Assembly: GCF_030068615.1 (NCBI RefSeq)
Contig: NZ_JASJOC010000001.1
Location: 496,001-560,000 of the forward strand
Reading direction: 5' to 3'
DNA: 64,000 nucleotides
Source of the DNA: Halostagnicola sp. A-GB9-2
GTDB taxonomy: Archaea; Halobacteriota; Halobacteria; Halobacteriales; Natrialbaceae
Part shown: one piece after another, positions 8,926 to 17,574 of the stretch
Numbering within the stretch: position 1 is the first letter of the stretch
How the letters are laid out: every line of letters begins with the position of its first letter
Made by a program: the position numbers and the translations under genes
Notes under the pieces: model-generated
The model's database searches: none
The model's input: the letters and a program-made list of their open reading frames with translations, nothing else
What the model was told of the DNA's origin: nothing

Positions 8926-9471
8926 CTACCAGGGTTCGTTCTTCAGTCCCAGTTTGTACGCGATCATGTTCGTCGTCACGTGAAGCACCGGCGTGAGGAC
9001 GACGACGACGAGAATAACGCCCAGGGTGAACCAGTCGAAGAACCACTCGGGTGCGAGCAACGCCGTCAGCGGCAGCGAGACGACGACGAAATCGAGCTGG
9101 TCGACGCCGGGGAACATCGCCCCGCGTTGTCGTCCCGTCCGCCGTTTCGCGAACGAGGCGAGGATGTCGCCGAGCATCGCACCGCCGGCGAGTCCGAGCG
9201 CGGCGAGCGGGGTGAACTCCGGCAGGTCGAATCCGACCGCACTGCTAACATCGGACGCAAAGAACGTCAGAATCCCCGCGAGTGCGATCCCGGCGATCAC
9301 GCCGGCGGCCGTGCCGCGCCAAGATTTTCCGTCTCCTAAAACGCGTTTGTCGCCCCACGTCCGACCGCCGTCGATCGGCCGTCCGCCGCCGGCTAACACG
9401 GCGGCGTTGTTCGGAACGTAGGCGGGCAACATGACCCAGAACGCGATAGCAACTGTCTCGAGTATACCCAT
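8926..9471 (-). CDS. carS: CDP-2,3-bis-(O-geranylgeranyl)-sn-glycerol synthase (CDP-archaeol synthase)
   Basis: The 181-residue membrane enzyme uses CTP to activate unsaturated archaetidic acid, forming CDP-archaeol for archaeal polar lipids. It has about four or five hydrophobic segments and the family hallmark loops LAGGGRPIDGGRTWGD, LGDGKSWRG and GDILASFAKRRTGRQRG, with the acidic/basic residues that bind CTP and metal, plus FPGVDQLDFVV. The ATG at 9471 starts at the hydrophobic N-terminus (MGILETVAIAFWVM); the longer frame reads into unrelated sequence. Confidence 0.93.
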   Translation of the reverse strand: MGILETVAIAFWVMLPAYVPNNAAVLAGGGRPIDGGRTWGDKRVLGDGKSWRGTAAGVIAGIALAGILTFFASDVSSAVGFDLPEFTPLAALGLAGGAMLGDILASFAKRRTGRQRGAMFPGVDQLDFVVVSLPLTALLAPEWFFDWFTLGVILVVVVLTPVLHVTTNMIAYKLGLKNEPW

Positions 9472-9541
9472 ATTTCCCGGAAGGAACCAGCGTGTCTTAA
9501 CCGCTGGTGATTCGTCTCGAGAAACGACGTTCACTTCGACG

Positions 9542-9748
9542 TCAATCTCCGCCGCCCATTCCGTGGAGTTCGCGACGGAGCGAGGCTGCGGAGATGCCGA
9601 TGACTCCGCCAACGAGCGCGCCCGCGACGAACGTGTCCCACCCGCCCACCGCAGCGACACCCAGCCCGAACGCGAGCGGCGGGCCGAGCGCGAGCAAAAC
9701 GAGTTCGATCGCGACGACCGTGGAATTCTTGGGTTCTGACTTCCCCAT
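9542..9748 (-). CDS. small haloarchaeal membrane protein upstream of carS
   Basis: The 68-residue protein has two hydrophobic helices (about residues 11-31 and 37-56) and a short C-terminal tail ending LHGMGGGD. It lies 70 bp upstream of carS and 13 bp downstream of another membrane protein gene, on the same strand, so the three may be cotranscribed. Conserved small membrane proteins of this shape next to carS are typical of haloarchaea. Function is unknown. Confidence 0.72.
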   Translation of the reverse strand: MGKSEPKNSTVVAIELVLLALGPPLAFGLGVAAVGGWDTFVAGALVGGVIGISAASLRRELHGMGGGD

Positions 9749-9761
9749 ATCCGGGCTTCCC

Positions 9762-10109
9762 TCAGCTCCCGTCGCCGTATCGCTTGCGGAATCGGTTGCT
9801 CACGTGGGCGGGTAACGGACTCGAGTTCCGTCCCATCTTGCGGTGCATCCAATACTGAACGACAGTGGGTAACGCGGAAAGGATGACGATCGGCGTGAAC
9901 ACCTGTGCGTCTAGACTCCGCCCGCTGAGCAGCCACAACAGACACGCTGCGCCCGCAAGGCCGACGAGCCCCATCACGAGGGTATATAGAACGAAGAGAC
10001 GCGGTGCCTCAGTGCGATCCCCGGAATCGTACAACCGTGTTTCGTACACGCCGACGATACCGGCGAGGAGAAAAAGACACGAAATAATCGCGACGAGTGC
10101 GCTGTACAT
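9762..10109 (-). CDS. haloarchaeal three-helix membrane protein
   Basis: The 115-residue protein has three hydrophobic segments (about 2-21, 41-61 and 69-90) and a basic C-terminus (RFRKRYGDGS). The ATG at 10109 is preferred over 10136 because a TATA-like GCTTATGC lies about 28 nt before it, which fits a leaderless transcript. It is the first gene of a likely three-gene unit ending in carS. No known domain is recognised. Confidence 0.68.
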   Translation of the reverse strand: MYSALVAIISCLFLLAGIVGVYETRLYDSGDRTEAPRLFVLYTLVMGLVGLAGAACLLWLLSGRSLDAQVFTPIVILSALPTVVQYWMHRKMGRNSSPLPAHVSNRFRKRYGDGS

Positions 10110-10219
10110 ACGAGATATGTGTCTGTTCGATAGCATAAGCGTTAGCTTTTCGCCGCTGTCGACTCCCCCTCGCTCGGCAAAGGGAAGGGCTCTTAATCCC
10201 CTAGTGTGAGCTTCACTAC

Positions 10220-11098
10220 ATGGCTTCGTGGAAACGGGACTTTGCGAGCGGGCTCATCGTTCTCGGCCCGATCCTCGTGACGCTCTATGTCATCTACTGG
10301 GTTTACGGACTTATCGCCGGGCTGGTTCCTGGTCTTATTCTCGAGCCGTCCGCCCTCGAGCCGCTGATTCCGGGCGACAGCGCGGAGGCCCAACAGACCC
10401 GCGAACAGCTCGCCCAGTTGCTTCGCGTCCTCGTCGTACTGACGGTGTTTACGATCTTGACGTTCTCCGTCGGCTACCTCATGCGAACCACCGTCGGCGG
10501 GCTGTTCGAGCGAATCGTCGACGATATCGCAAATCGGGTTCCGGTGATGCGGGTCGTCTACAACGCCTCGAAGATGGCCGCCGAAACTGCCTTCGGCGAA
10601 CAGGAATCGCTACAGAAACCGGTCAAACTCGAGACGTGGGACGGACTTCGAATGACGGCGTTCAAGACCGGAAAGGAAACCGATGACGGTCGCATCGTGC
10701 TCTTTTTGCCGACTTCGCCGAACATCACGACGGGGTTCGTCATCGAAGTCGAGCCGGACCGTCTGACAGAACTCGATGAAGACGTTGAAGACGCGCTCAC
10801 TCGAGTCTTGAGCGCCGGGTTCGGCGATGCGGAAAAGGATCGACGGATTGACGCGGGCGTCCCCATCGATGTCGTTGATGAACGGATGTCCGAAGTCAAA
10901 GAATCGGTCGACCAGCAAACCTCGGAGGTCAGAGAAACCGTCAGCGAACAGACCTCAGAGGTCAAGGGAACGGTGAGCGAACAGGCTTCGGAGGTCAAAG
11001 AAACCGTCAGCGAACAGGCTTCGGAAGTCAAAGATGCCGTCACCGACGAGCAAACGGAATCCGGTGATAGTGACGTCTCATCCCAGCGCAACGAGTGA
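10220..11098 (+). CDS. DUF502 membrane protein with five hendecad repeats at the C-terminus
   Basis: The 292-residue protein has two transmembrane helices (about 8-38 and 66-86) and a soluble DUF502 domain to about residue 215, including the conserved RVPVMRVVYNASK and LFLPTSPNITTGF. A tail of five 11-residue repeats (residues 224-278, consensus SEVKETVSEQA) follows and should form a right-handed coiled coil. The family is of unknown function. The repeats are an addition beyond the usual domain end, encoded by near-identical 33-bp DNA units. Confidence 0.88.
   Translation: MASWKRDFASGLIVLGPILVTLYVIYWVYGLIAGLVPGLILEPSALEPLIPGDSAEAQQTREQLAQLLRVLVVLTVFTILTFSVGYLMRTTVGGLFERIVDDIANRVPVMRVVYNASKMAAETAFGEQESLQKPVKLETWDGLRMTAFKTGKETDDGRIVLFLPTSPNITTGFVIEVEPDRLTELDEDVEDALTRVLSAGFGDAEKDRRIDAGVPIDVVDERMSEVKESVDQQTSEVRETVSEQTSEVKGTVSEQASEVKETVSEQASEVKDAVTDEQTESGDSDVSSQRNE
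10889..11053 (+). repeat. five 33-bp in-frame tandem repeats in the DUF502 gene
   Basis: The repeats encode residues 224-278: SEVKESVDQQT, SEVRETVSEQT, SEVKGTVSEQA, SEVKETVSEQA and SEVKDAVTDEQ. Copies three and four differ at one residue, suggesting recent expansion by slippage or unequal exchange. Confidence 0.85.
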
Positions 11099-11166
11099 CC
11101 GAACCGGCGTCAGAATCCCGCCGGAGTTCTTAGAACGTAACGAACGAATGAACTGACAATAGCTAC

Positions 11167-12096
11167 TTAGACGTAGTCGAACCACTCGTCGTACTCGTCG
11201 GTTCGGCGCTCGACCACTTCGAAGAACTTGGCCTGAAGCTCCTCGGTCACGGGACCGCGCGAACCGTTGCCGATAACGACGTTGTCGACTTTGCGGATCG
11301 GAGTCACCTCCGCGGCGGAGCCTGTAAAGAACAGTTCGTCCGCCGTGTTGAGCTCTCCTCGAGAGATCGAGACGTTGTCGTGGACGGTGTAGCCGAGATC
11401 TTCAGCGAGTGTGATCACCGTATCGCGTGTGATGCCGTCGAGAATCGACTCCGAAAGCCCGGGCGTGAAGATTTCGCCGTCTCGGACCATAAAGAGATTT
11501 TCGCCCGGCCCTTCGGCAACGGCCCCTTCTTTGTTGAGCACGATCGCTTCGGCATAACCATTGCGGCGGGCTTCCTCGCCAGCGAGCATACTGTTGACGT
11601 AGAGTCCCGTTGTCTTCGCGTTCGTCGGAATCTGACTCGAGGCGTGTTTTCGCCAGGAGGAGATCATCACTTCGATCCCGTTCTCGAGGGCGTCTTCGCC
11701 GAGGTACGCTCCCCACGGCCAGACGGCGATCGCAGTTCTGGTCGGGCAGTCTTCGGGGCTCACGCCCAGCGAGTTGTAGCCGTAGAACGCGATCGGTCGG
11801 ATGTAACACGAGGGAAGTTCCTGTCGCTGGATGAGGTCGACGGTCGCTTCCGTGAGTTCTTCGCGCGTGTGGTCGATCTCCATCTCGTAGGGCTTACAGG
11901 ACTGGTAGAGCCGCTCTAAGTGTTCGTCCCAGCGGAAAATAGCTGGCCCTTCTTCGGTATCATAACAGCGTGCTCCCTCGAAGACGCCACTGCCGTAGTG
12001 AAGTCCGTGTGTCAGCACGTGGATCTGTGCGTCGTCCCAGTCGACAAACTCGCCGTCCATCCAGATCGTGTCGACATCCATCTCGTCGAATCCCAT
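11167..12096 (-). CDS. ilvE: branched-chain amino acid aminotransferase
   Basis: The 309-residue PLP enzyme (fold type IV) transfers the amino group between glutamate and the 2-oxo acids of leucine, isoleucine and valine. Lys161 in TNAKTTGLYVNS is the PLP lysine. Other family marks are VLTHGLHYGSGVFEG near residue 28, YIRP near 98, and FFTGSAAEVTPI near the C-terminus. Length is normal. It is monocistronic, with a 68-bp gap to the convergent DUF502 gene. Confidence 0.95.
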   Translation of the reverse strand: MGFDEMDVDTIWMDGEFVDWDDAQIHVLTHGLHYGSGVFEGARCYDTEEGPAIFRWDEHLERLYQSCKPYEMEIDHTREELTEATVDLIQRQELPSCYIRPIAFYGYNSLGVSPEDCPTRTAIAVWPWGAYLGEDALENGIEVMISSWRKHASSQIPTNAKTTGLYVNSMLAGEEARRNGYAEAIVLNKEGAVAEGPGENLFMVRDGEIFTPGLSESILDGITRDTVITLAEDLGYTVHDNVSISRGELNTADELFFTGSAAEVTPIRKVDNVVIGNGSRGPVTEELQAKFFEVVERRTDEYDEWFDYV

Positions 12097-12223
12097 ACGC
12101 GGGCAGACGGAACCCTCCGTAATGAACGTTCGCGGTTTCGGTCGATATCTTCGGCCGAACGAATTCCGCGATCAGCGGTCAGAAGCCGACAGGTGAACCG
12201 AGATGGACGACGCGGCCGTCGAA

Positions 12224-12919
12224 TCAGCCGAGTCGCTCGAGGACATCCCGGCCCTCGAGATACGCAAAGCCGTAGCGATGGGCGTACGCGCGGGCGTCAG
12301 CGGGTGTTAGTTCCGCACCCGTTTCGTCGTCGAGCATCTCACAGACGACGACTGCCGGTGGAAGCTCGGCGGCATCTGCAAGCGCCAGACCGAGTTCGGT
12401 GTGGCCTTCCCGTTGTGCAAGCAGGTCGGGGGCGGCTCTGAGGAGATGGACGTGTCCGGGGATGCGAAACTCCGTTGCGAAGTCGGTCGCCGACGGATCG
12501 TCGGCCGCCTCCCCGAGTGCGCGAATCGTCGTCGACCGATCGCTGTCCGTAATTCCCGTGTACGTCTCCCGATGATTGACGGTAAAGGAGAACGAGGCGC
12601 GTTCATCGTAACCCAGTTCGTGATCGGCCGCCGCCGGATGGTCGACCTCGTCGGTGTAAAACGGTAAGTCGAACGCGTCGGCAACGTCGTCAGAAAGTGC
12701 GACGCAGATGAGTCCGCCGGCATCGTTACGCATGCGGGAAACGGCGTCGGGAGTGACAGCGTCAGCGTGATAGATCAGATCCGTCTCGCCTTCCCGATCC
12801 GCTGCGTCGTGAACGAGAACCGGATCGCCCGACCGGAGCGACTCGAGTGCATGCCGAAACTCGCTTTCGCCGGTCGTCGCTTCCTGAGCCTCCGTTTCCG
12901 ATCCCGTTTCCGTCCGCAT
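12224..12919 (-). CDS. ribB: 3,4-dihydroxy-2-butanone-4-phosphate synthase
   Basis: The 231-residue enzyme converts ribulose 5-phosphate to dihydroxybutanone phosphate and formate for riboflavin synthesis. Signatures are DAADREGETDLIYHAD (acidic active-site loop), RMRNDAGGLICVAL, ADHELGYDERASFSFTVNHRETYTGITDSDRS and GREGHTELGLAL-like QREGHTELGLAL. Its ATG shares one base with the stop codon of the upstream riboflavin kinase gene (TAATG at 12917-12921), so translation is probably coupled. Confidence 0.94.
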   Translation of the reverse strand: MRTETGSETEAQEATTGESEFRHALESLRSGDPVLVHDAADREGETDLIYHADAVTPDAVSRMRNDAGGLICVALSDDVADAFDLPFYTDEVDHPAAADHELGYDERASFSFTVNHRETYTGITDSDRSTTIRALGEAADDPSATDFATEFRIPGHVHLLRAAPDLLAQREGHTELGLALADAAELPPAVVVCEMLDDETGAELTPADARAYAHRYGFAYLEGRDVLERLG

Positions 12920-13623
12920 TAGCGATCACCCACGTACACGGTCACGTGATCGTCGTCCTCGAGGCCGAGTTCCTCCCGAAGCGTATCGGGTGCGATGACC
13001 TCGAGCTGATCGTCGTCGTGGTGCGTTCGTTCGGGTGCGATCGTGTGGGCGTTTTCGTAGGTCTCGCCGTCGGCCGTCTCGACCGTCGCCGGATAGCAGA
13101 CCGCTGGGCCGTAGGTTCGATCGTCGTCCTCCCAGCCGTCGATCGGAACCGGCTCGAGTGAAGACATCGCGCTTCGGCGGCGAACGCTATCTTCACGAAG
13201 GTCGACATTGAGCGTCCCCGGAAACGGATCGTAGCCGAGTCGCTCCTCGAACTGACGCTTGTATCCCGGGAGCGAGATGTAGTGACGACCCTCGCCCATC
13301 CCGCCGGTTATCGTTCCCTCGAGTTCGATCTCCGCACCCGTCTCGAAAACGCGACGGTAATCCTCGTACTCGGCTCGGAGCATTCCTTCGCCGCCGTCGG
13401 TGATCTCTACCCACTGGCCGTCGCTTACCGTCTCGCGCTCGAGGAGCCCGCCGCTCTCGAGTCGTTGCAACCGTCGCGAGGCAGTCTGATTCGATGCGCC
13501 GAGCCGATCGGAAAGTGCAGAACAGGATATCTTCACGTCGCCGGAGAGCCCACCCTCGAGGGCGAGAAGCTTGAGCACGGCGAGTTCGTCGTGCCCGACG
13601 GCGGACTCGGTTGTCAATGACAT
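12919..13623 (-). CDS. ribK: CTP-dependent riboflavin kinase with N-terminal HTH (RbkR type)
   Basis: The 234-residue protein joins a MarR/winged-helix DNA-binding domain (about 10-90, with [22 protein letters not shown]) to an archaeal CTP-dependent riboflavin kinase domain (about 100-234, with [21 protein letters not shown] and FPGTLNVDL). This layout matches archaeal RbkR, an enzyme that also regulates riboflavin genes. It is coupled to ribB by a one-base overlap. The ATG at 13623 is chosen because a TATA-like element overlapping a dyad lies about 25 nt upstream. Confidence 0.91.
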   Translation of the reverse strand: MSLTTESAVGHDELAVLKLLALEGGLSGDVKISCSALSDRLGASNQTASRRLQRLESGGLLERETVSDGQWVEITDGGEGMLRAEYEDYRRVFETGAEIELEGTITGGMGEGRHYISLPGYKRQFEERLGYDPFPGTLNVDLREDSVRRRSAMSSLEPVPIDGWEDDDRTYGPAVCYPATVETADGETYENAHTIAPERTHHDDDQLEVIAPDTLREELGLEDDDHVTVYVGDR

Positions 13624-13646
13624 ACCAGCGGCTTCGGTTGGGGGAC

Positions 13647-13658
13647 GTATAAGCATAC
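13647..13658. promoter_or_regulatory. GTAT-N4-ATAC dyad overlapping the ribK-ribB TATA box
   Basis: A perfect 4-bp inverted repeat (GTAT AAGC ATAC) lies about 25-35 bp before the ribK start and coincides with its likely TATA box on the minus strand (GCTTATAC). Because the first gene encodes a DNA-binding riboflavin kinase, this is a candidate autoregulatory operator. The assignment is inference. Confidence 0.4.
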
Positions 13659-13811
13659 CGGATGTGGAACGCGTCCCAAAACTGTGATGGGGTTTGTCGA
13701 CGTTTACTCGCAGTGCCTGATACTCGGCCACTGCAGGCAAAAAGTCACCGATGCGAGAAGGAACTGCTCGAGCGGGTCCCCGCTCCCTCGTCGCGTGGCC
13801 GATACCGAAGA

Positions 13812-14789
13812 TTAGTCACCCACAACCGGGTCGTCCGCCCAGAACTCGCTGTCTTTTTTCAGTTTCGGCACCCAGGTGTCCTTCGTCTTCGAGAGTAACG
13901 CGACGTTCGAGGCGGGAACGTCTTTACACTCCGTAAACTCCGGCATGTACGTTTTAACCTCCTCTGCGAACTCGACGACGTCCTCGTGGTCGGGCATCGA
14001 CGAGCGATCGAGCCGGCCTCGAGAGTGACCGACGTGCATGTAGGATTTGAGTTCGATAAAGTCCGGGTCCGCGCGCTGGTAGTACGCCGCGTAGAGATCC
14101 GGGCTGTGCATGTTTTCGCCGTTGATCAGCGTCGTTCGGAGCACCGTTCGGGTCTCGTCTTTGTCGGCGAGGACGTCCATCGTCTCGAGGAGCTTCTCCC
14201 ACGCGTCGTCCTCCATCGCCTTGACGACCTGATCGAAGGTGTGGCGTTCGGGCGCGTCGACGCTGATGTACAATTGGGTGGGGTCACACTCCCGGATAAC
14301 TTCGGGGCGGGTACCGTTCGAGACCAGGAACGTGGTGATGTCTCGATCGTGGAACGCCTCAATGAGTTCCGGCAGGTAGGGATACAGCGACGGCTCGCCG
14401 TCAAGCGAAATCGCGACGTGTCGCGGTTCCATCGCTTGCTCGAACACGTCGTCGGGGACCTTCTCGTTGCCGCCAAAGCCCGAAAGGAGCTTCTTCTGGA
14501 GGGAAATCGAGGCGTCGACGACGGCTTCGGGGTCGTCCCACTCGACACCGTCGAGTTCGTACGCGTGGCCCGCGTGATCGCGCCAACAAAAGACACAGCG
14601 TTCGTTACAGCGGACGACGGGGGTCATCTGGATGCACCGGTGGGACTCGATGCCGTAGTAAATATTCTTGTAACACTTGCCCTCCCCGCGCAGGGCGTTC
14701 GCGGTCCAGCCACACGTCTGGGCGGCCGTGTGGTTCTCGCTATGATAGTCGGGATCAGAGACCTGCAAGGTCTCGTCTGAATCGCTCAT
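13812..14789 (-). CDS. taw1: 4-demethylwyosine synthase (radical SAM, TYW1 family)
   Basis: The 325-residue enzyme makes the tricyclic core of wyosine from N1-methylguanosine-37 of tRNA-Phe, using pyruvate. The radical SAM cluster ligands are Cys61, Cys65 and Cys68 (CNERCVFC). Three further cysteines, Cys26, Cys39 and Cys52, match those that hold the second iron-sulfur cluster in archaeal Taw1. [20 protein letters not shown] and [14 protein letters not shown] are also family marks. It has no flavodoxin domain, as is usual in archaea. Confidence 0.95.
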   Translation of the reverse strand: MSDSDETLQVSDPDYHSENHTAAQTCGWTANALRGEGKCYKNIYYGIESHRCIQMTPVVRCNERCVFCWRDHAGHAYELDGVEWDDPEAVVDASISLQKKLLSGFGGNEKVPDDVFEQAMEPRHVAISLDGEPSLYPYLPELIEAFHDRDITTFLVSNGTRPEVIRECDPTQLYISVDAPERHTFDQVVKAMEDDAWEKLLETMDVLADKDETRTVLRTTLINGENMHSPDLYAAYYQRADPDFIELKSYMHVGHSRGRLDRSSMPDHEDVVEFAEEVKTYMPEFTECKDVPASNVALLSKTKDTWVPKLKKDSEFWADDPVVGD

Positions 14790-14873
14790 AGGCGAGCATC
14801 GCAGTGATGAGACAAAAGACGTGTGGTGACGGCTCGAACGATGAGGGAGTTGTCACTCGAGGGAGTGGAGTGT

Positions 14874-14903
14874 AAAACCCGAGAAACGACCGTCGTTTCC
14901 GGG
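14874..14903 (-). terminator. hairpin followed by a T run, after the small membrane protein gene
   Basis: An 11-bp stem with one bulged A (CCCG-A-GAAACGA pairing with TCGTTTC-CGGG; loop CCG) spans 14878-14903. Read on the minus strand it is followed by TTTTACA. It lies about 60-85 bp past the stop codon of the gene at 14964-15290, so it is a plausible terminator for that transcript. Confidence 0.5.
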
Positions 14904-14963
14904 TTGAAAAGTACGATTGTCGCCGAATGCATTCACCTTGCCAATCAATAGCCTATTACTGCC

Positions 14964-15290
14964 TTATGGCATGAGACTGCGGTGTTTCGCCTCGTGCCAG
15001 GCGTCTCGAGCGAACACCGTCGCTTTCTCGAACGATCCAGTCACTGGTGAGGCGTCGCCCGGCGAGCGATACGTCGCGATTAACGACCACATGATCGTCG
15101 TTGCGGCCGCGCCCATCGCTGAAAACGTCATCCCGAGCGTCGTAAACGTAAACGCGTACGCGGCACCGACCAGCATCGACGGCAGGCTCGTTCCCAGGGG
15201 GACACGAGCGCTTACGTCACGCAACGTTGGCGCGAGGAAAACGATCGAAAGTGAGCTTCCAAGCATGAACACGAAGTCTTGCCACATCAT
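14964..15290 (-). CDS. haloarchaeal small membrane protein
   Basis: The 108-residue protein starts at one of two adjacent ATGs (15290 or 15287: MMWQDFVFM) and has three hydrophobic stretches (about 5-20, 35-50 and 52-68) with a cytoplasmic-looking C-terminal tail, SFEKATVFARDAWHEAKHRS. A TATA-like element in the A/T-rich sequence near 15312-15320 supports this start as leaderless. No domain is recognised. Confidence 0.66.
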   Translation of the reverse strand: MMWQDFVFMLGSSLSIVFLAPTLRDVSARVPLGTSLPSMLVGAAYAFTFTTLGMTFSAMGAAATTIMWSLIATYRSPGDASPVTGSFEKATVFARDAWHEAKHRSLMP

Positions 15291-15718
15291 CAAAACAACG
15301 TACTCGATGGAGCGTAAATATAGCCTTTGATTCAGAAGATGATTGTTGTAAATATATTCAATGAATATTGACTGTTTCGGCCGGAGAGAGCTTGCTAACG
15401 CCGGCATCCGCCGAATCCCACACGGTTATCAATGAGTGGTTGTCTCATCATCCTCGGGAGCTACTGCGCACTTCCGAGCGCACACCGCACGCTCGAGCGG
15501 GATCGTTCAGTCGCGCGACGAACGAGTATCGCGGCTCGAACCGTTCGAATATCCAACTACTCGTCGCTGTTTCGATCGTTCCAGCGGGTAAATCTCAGAG
15601 TGATCACGTTCAATCACGTATTACTCGAGTGTTCGGTATTTCTCCCGTCGACCAACACCGCGACTCAGGGAAAACGGCGTTCGGAAAGTCGGACAAAAAC
15701 GGTCGGTCGAATAGCAGT
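15291..15718. other. 428-bp gap without a supported gene
   Basis: The part near 15300-15380 is A/T-rich and probably carries the promoter of the leftward membrane protein gene. The rest has overlapping frames on the plus strand (15368-15767) that are Arg/Ser-rich and not protein-like. No RNA structure or repeat was recognised. Confidence 0.45.
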
Positions 15719-16399
15719 TTACGCGGACCGAACCCGCTCGATCACCCCTAGCGTCGCGTCCGCGTGAACGTCCTCGAGCACTTCGTCGGCGGCCCCTCGA
15801 GCCGCGTCATCGGCGTTTCCCACGGCGAACGATCGACCGACGACCTCGAACGTCGAGACGTCGTTTTCGGAGTCGCCGACGGCGACGGCCTCCTCGAGGT
15901 CGAGGTTCGTGTGTTCGGCGATGGTTCGAACGCCATCTCCCTTGTTCGGCGCTGGGTCTTTGACATGGTAAGCGTAGCCCGTGTCGACGACTTCGAGACC
16001 GTAGCCGTCGGCGATTTCCCGAAGCGGTTCGACTGGCTGGTCGTGCTGGACCGCGATTTCGGTTTCCCGCCAGCGGTTGACGGTGTCCTCGGGACCCCAG
16101 CCGAGACTGTAGCCAGCGGCTTCGTACTCTCGCGCGACGGCCTCCGCGGCATCGCGGTCCGCCGTAAAGAAGACGTCGTCGCCGGTATAGACCGCGCCGC
16201 CGTTTTCGGCGACGACCAGTTCCGGAATGCCGGCGAAGTGACAGAGCGCGACGGGGTAGGGAAACGCCTTCCCGGTCGCGATCACGACCGGAGCCTCCCA
16301 CTCGAGGAGCGGGTCGAAGAGCCGGGGATCGATTCCCCAGCCTTCGGGCCGGGTCAACGTGCCGTCGATGTCGAGGACCAGCGGTGGGTCGCGTTCCAT
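15719..16399 (-). CDS. phosphoglycolate phosphatase, HAD superfamily (archaeal type)
   Basis: The 226-residue enzyme has HAD motif I DIDGTLTR (nucleophile Asp9, acid Asp11), a type-IIB cap in the middle (SLGWGPEDTVNRWRETEIAV), and the final motif GDSENDVSTFE. Lys in DPAPNKGDGVRTI serves as motif III. This matches archaeal phosphoglycolate phosphatases of the sucrose-phosphatase-like group, which clear 2-phosphoglycolate. Related HAD enzymes act on other sugar phosphates, so the exact substrate is inferred. Confidence 0.86.
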   Translation of the reverse strand: MERDPPLVLDIDGTLTRPEGWGIDPRLFDPLLEWEAPVVIATGKAFPYPVALCHFAGIPELVVAENGGAVYTGDDVFFTADRDAAEAVAREYEAAGYSLGWGPEDTVNRWRETEIAVQHDQPVEPLREIADGYGLEVVDTGYAYHVKDPAPNKGDGVRTIAEHTNLDLEEAVAVGDSENDVSTFEVVGRSFAVGNADDAARGAADEVLEDVHADATLGVIERVRSA

Positions 16400-16506
16400 A
16401 CGTAGTAACGAGGATTGTGGACCATATATTTTGCATCACGACTGCGGCCGAATCGGCCTCGCGTTCAATTTGGGTCGAAAATGAGATCGTAAATTGGTCG
16501 CCGCGC

Positions 16507-17574
16507 TTACAGCGTCGGGACCCACGACGCGTCGGGGAAGACCCCCGCGAAGTACAGAACTGCGACCAGCAGCGTCCCGAAGACGATCGCGGCCGCGGGC
16601 GGGTCGACGTGGGTGTCGCCGTGGGCGAAGAACACCCGCTGGAAGAGTTCGGCGAACAGCGCACAGATCACGCCGAAGATCAGCGCGACGATCAGCGCAC
16701 CCGATTGGCCGACTCCGGCGATGACGGCGTCTCCGCTCGCCATCACGGCGAGTGCGGCCGTCCCGGCGGGGAGCGTGATGTGGTGGGTTACCGGCACTTT
16801 CTCGATGCCAAGGTTGAGGAACAACAACGACGCCGCGCTGATTCCGAACGCCAGGAACGGGCTTTGACTCGCGATGGCGATCCAGCCGCCCAGAATGCCG
16901 GCGAACGCGCCGAGCGTTGCGACGTGGCCCCACTTGTACTGGTGGGGAAGCCACGGTTCGACGGCGAACCGTCCGAGCTCCGTGGCTGTTTTCGCGGCAC
17001 CGTTGGCTGGTTTATCTGCGGCGATGACTTCTCCGCCATCCGTGGCCGTTCGTCGCTCTCCGCGCTCGAACGGGCTCATATCGAGGATATTGCTCCCGCG
17101 AACCGTCCCGATGATGCTGTAGCCCAGAATCAGTCGGTGGAAGATCGCCGAGAGGACGACACCCATCGCGATCGGATCGTACGGAAGCGCGAGGGTATCG
17201 GAGGCTACCTGTATCCACCAGCCGAGCAGTCCGAAGGAAGCACCGACGATCAGAACGTCGGGTTTTGTTCCGAGCGCCTGGGAGATGTTCTTCGCCTGAT
17301 GGTAATCGCTGGCGAATCCGTCCATGTATCCGCGCCTCGCGGCGTAGGCCGTCGCCGCCACGCCGCCTGCGAAACTGACCGCTGGCGAGAACGCCGGTCC
17401 GAAGGCGATCTGGTCGGTGATGGCACCGTCACCGCCAGCGAGGACGGACGCCTCGCCGGCGATCACCATGAAGCCGGTGAAGACGAACGCCGGAAGCGGA
17501 CCGAACGCCGCGCCGAACGCGCCGCCGCCGAGCGCGGCGATCATGTTCGCGAGATCGAACAGTGCGTCGATCAT
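16507..17574 (-). CDS. GlpX-like multispanning membrane protein, putative glycerol facilitator
   Basis: The 355-residue protein has eight or more hydrophobic helices, Gly/Ala-rich, interrupted by a hydrophilic loop at about 170-215. It starts inside the stop codon of glpK (4-base ATGA overlap, 17571-17574), so it is translationally coupled to glycerol kinase. In Haloferax volcanii the glycerol kinase gene is followed by a membrane protein gene called glpX, proposed as a glycerol facilitator; this gene has the same position and character. It is not related to bacterial GlpX (fructose bisphosphatase) or to aquaporin-type GlpF. Confidence 0.78.
   Translation of the reverse strand: MIDALFDLANMIAALGGGAFGAAFGPLPAFVFTGFMVIAGEASVLAGGDGAITDQIAFGPAFSPAVSFAGGVAATAYAARRGYMDGFASDYHQAKNISQALGTKPDVLIVGASFGLLGWWIQVASDTLALPYDPIAMGVVLSAIFHRLILGYSIIGTVRGSNILDMSPFERGERRTATDGGEVIAADKPANGAAKTATELGRFAVEPWLPHQYKWGHVATLGAFAGILGGWIAIASQSPFLAFGISAASLLFLNLGIEKVPVTHHITLPAGTAALAVMASGDAVIAGVGQSGALIVALIFGVICALFAELFQRVFFAHGDTHVDPPAAAIVFGTLLVAVLYFAGVFPDASWVPTL

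Noticed and set aside
15368-15767. Overlapping rightward frames in the gap after the small membrane protein
   Set aside because: They are Arg/Ser/Thr-rich, without start context or family features.
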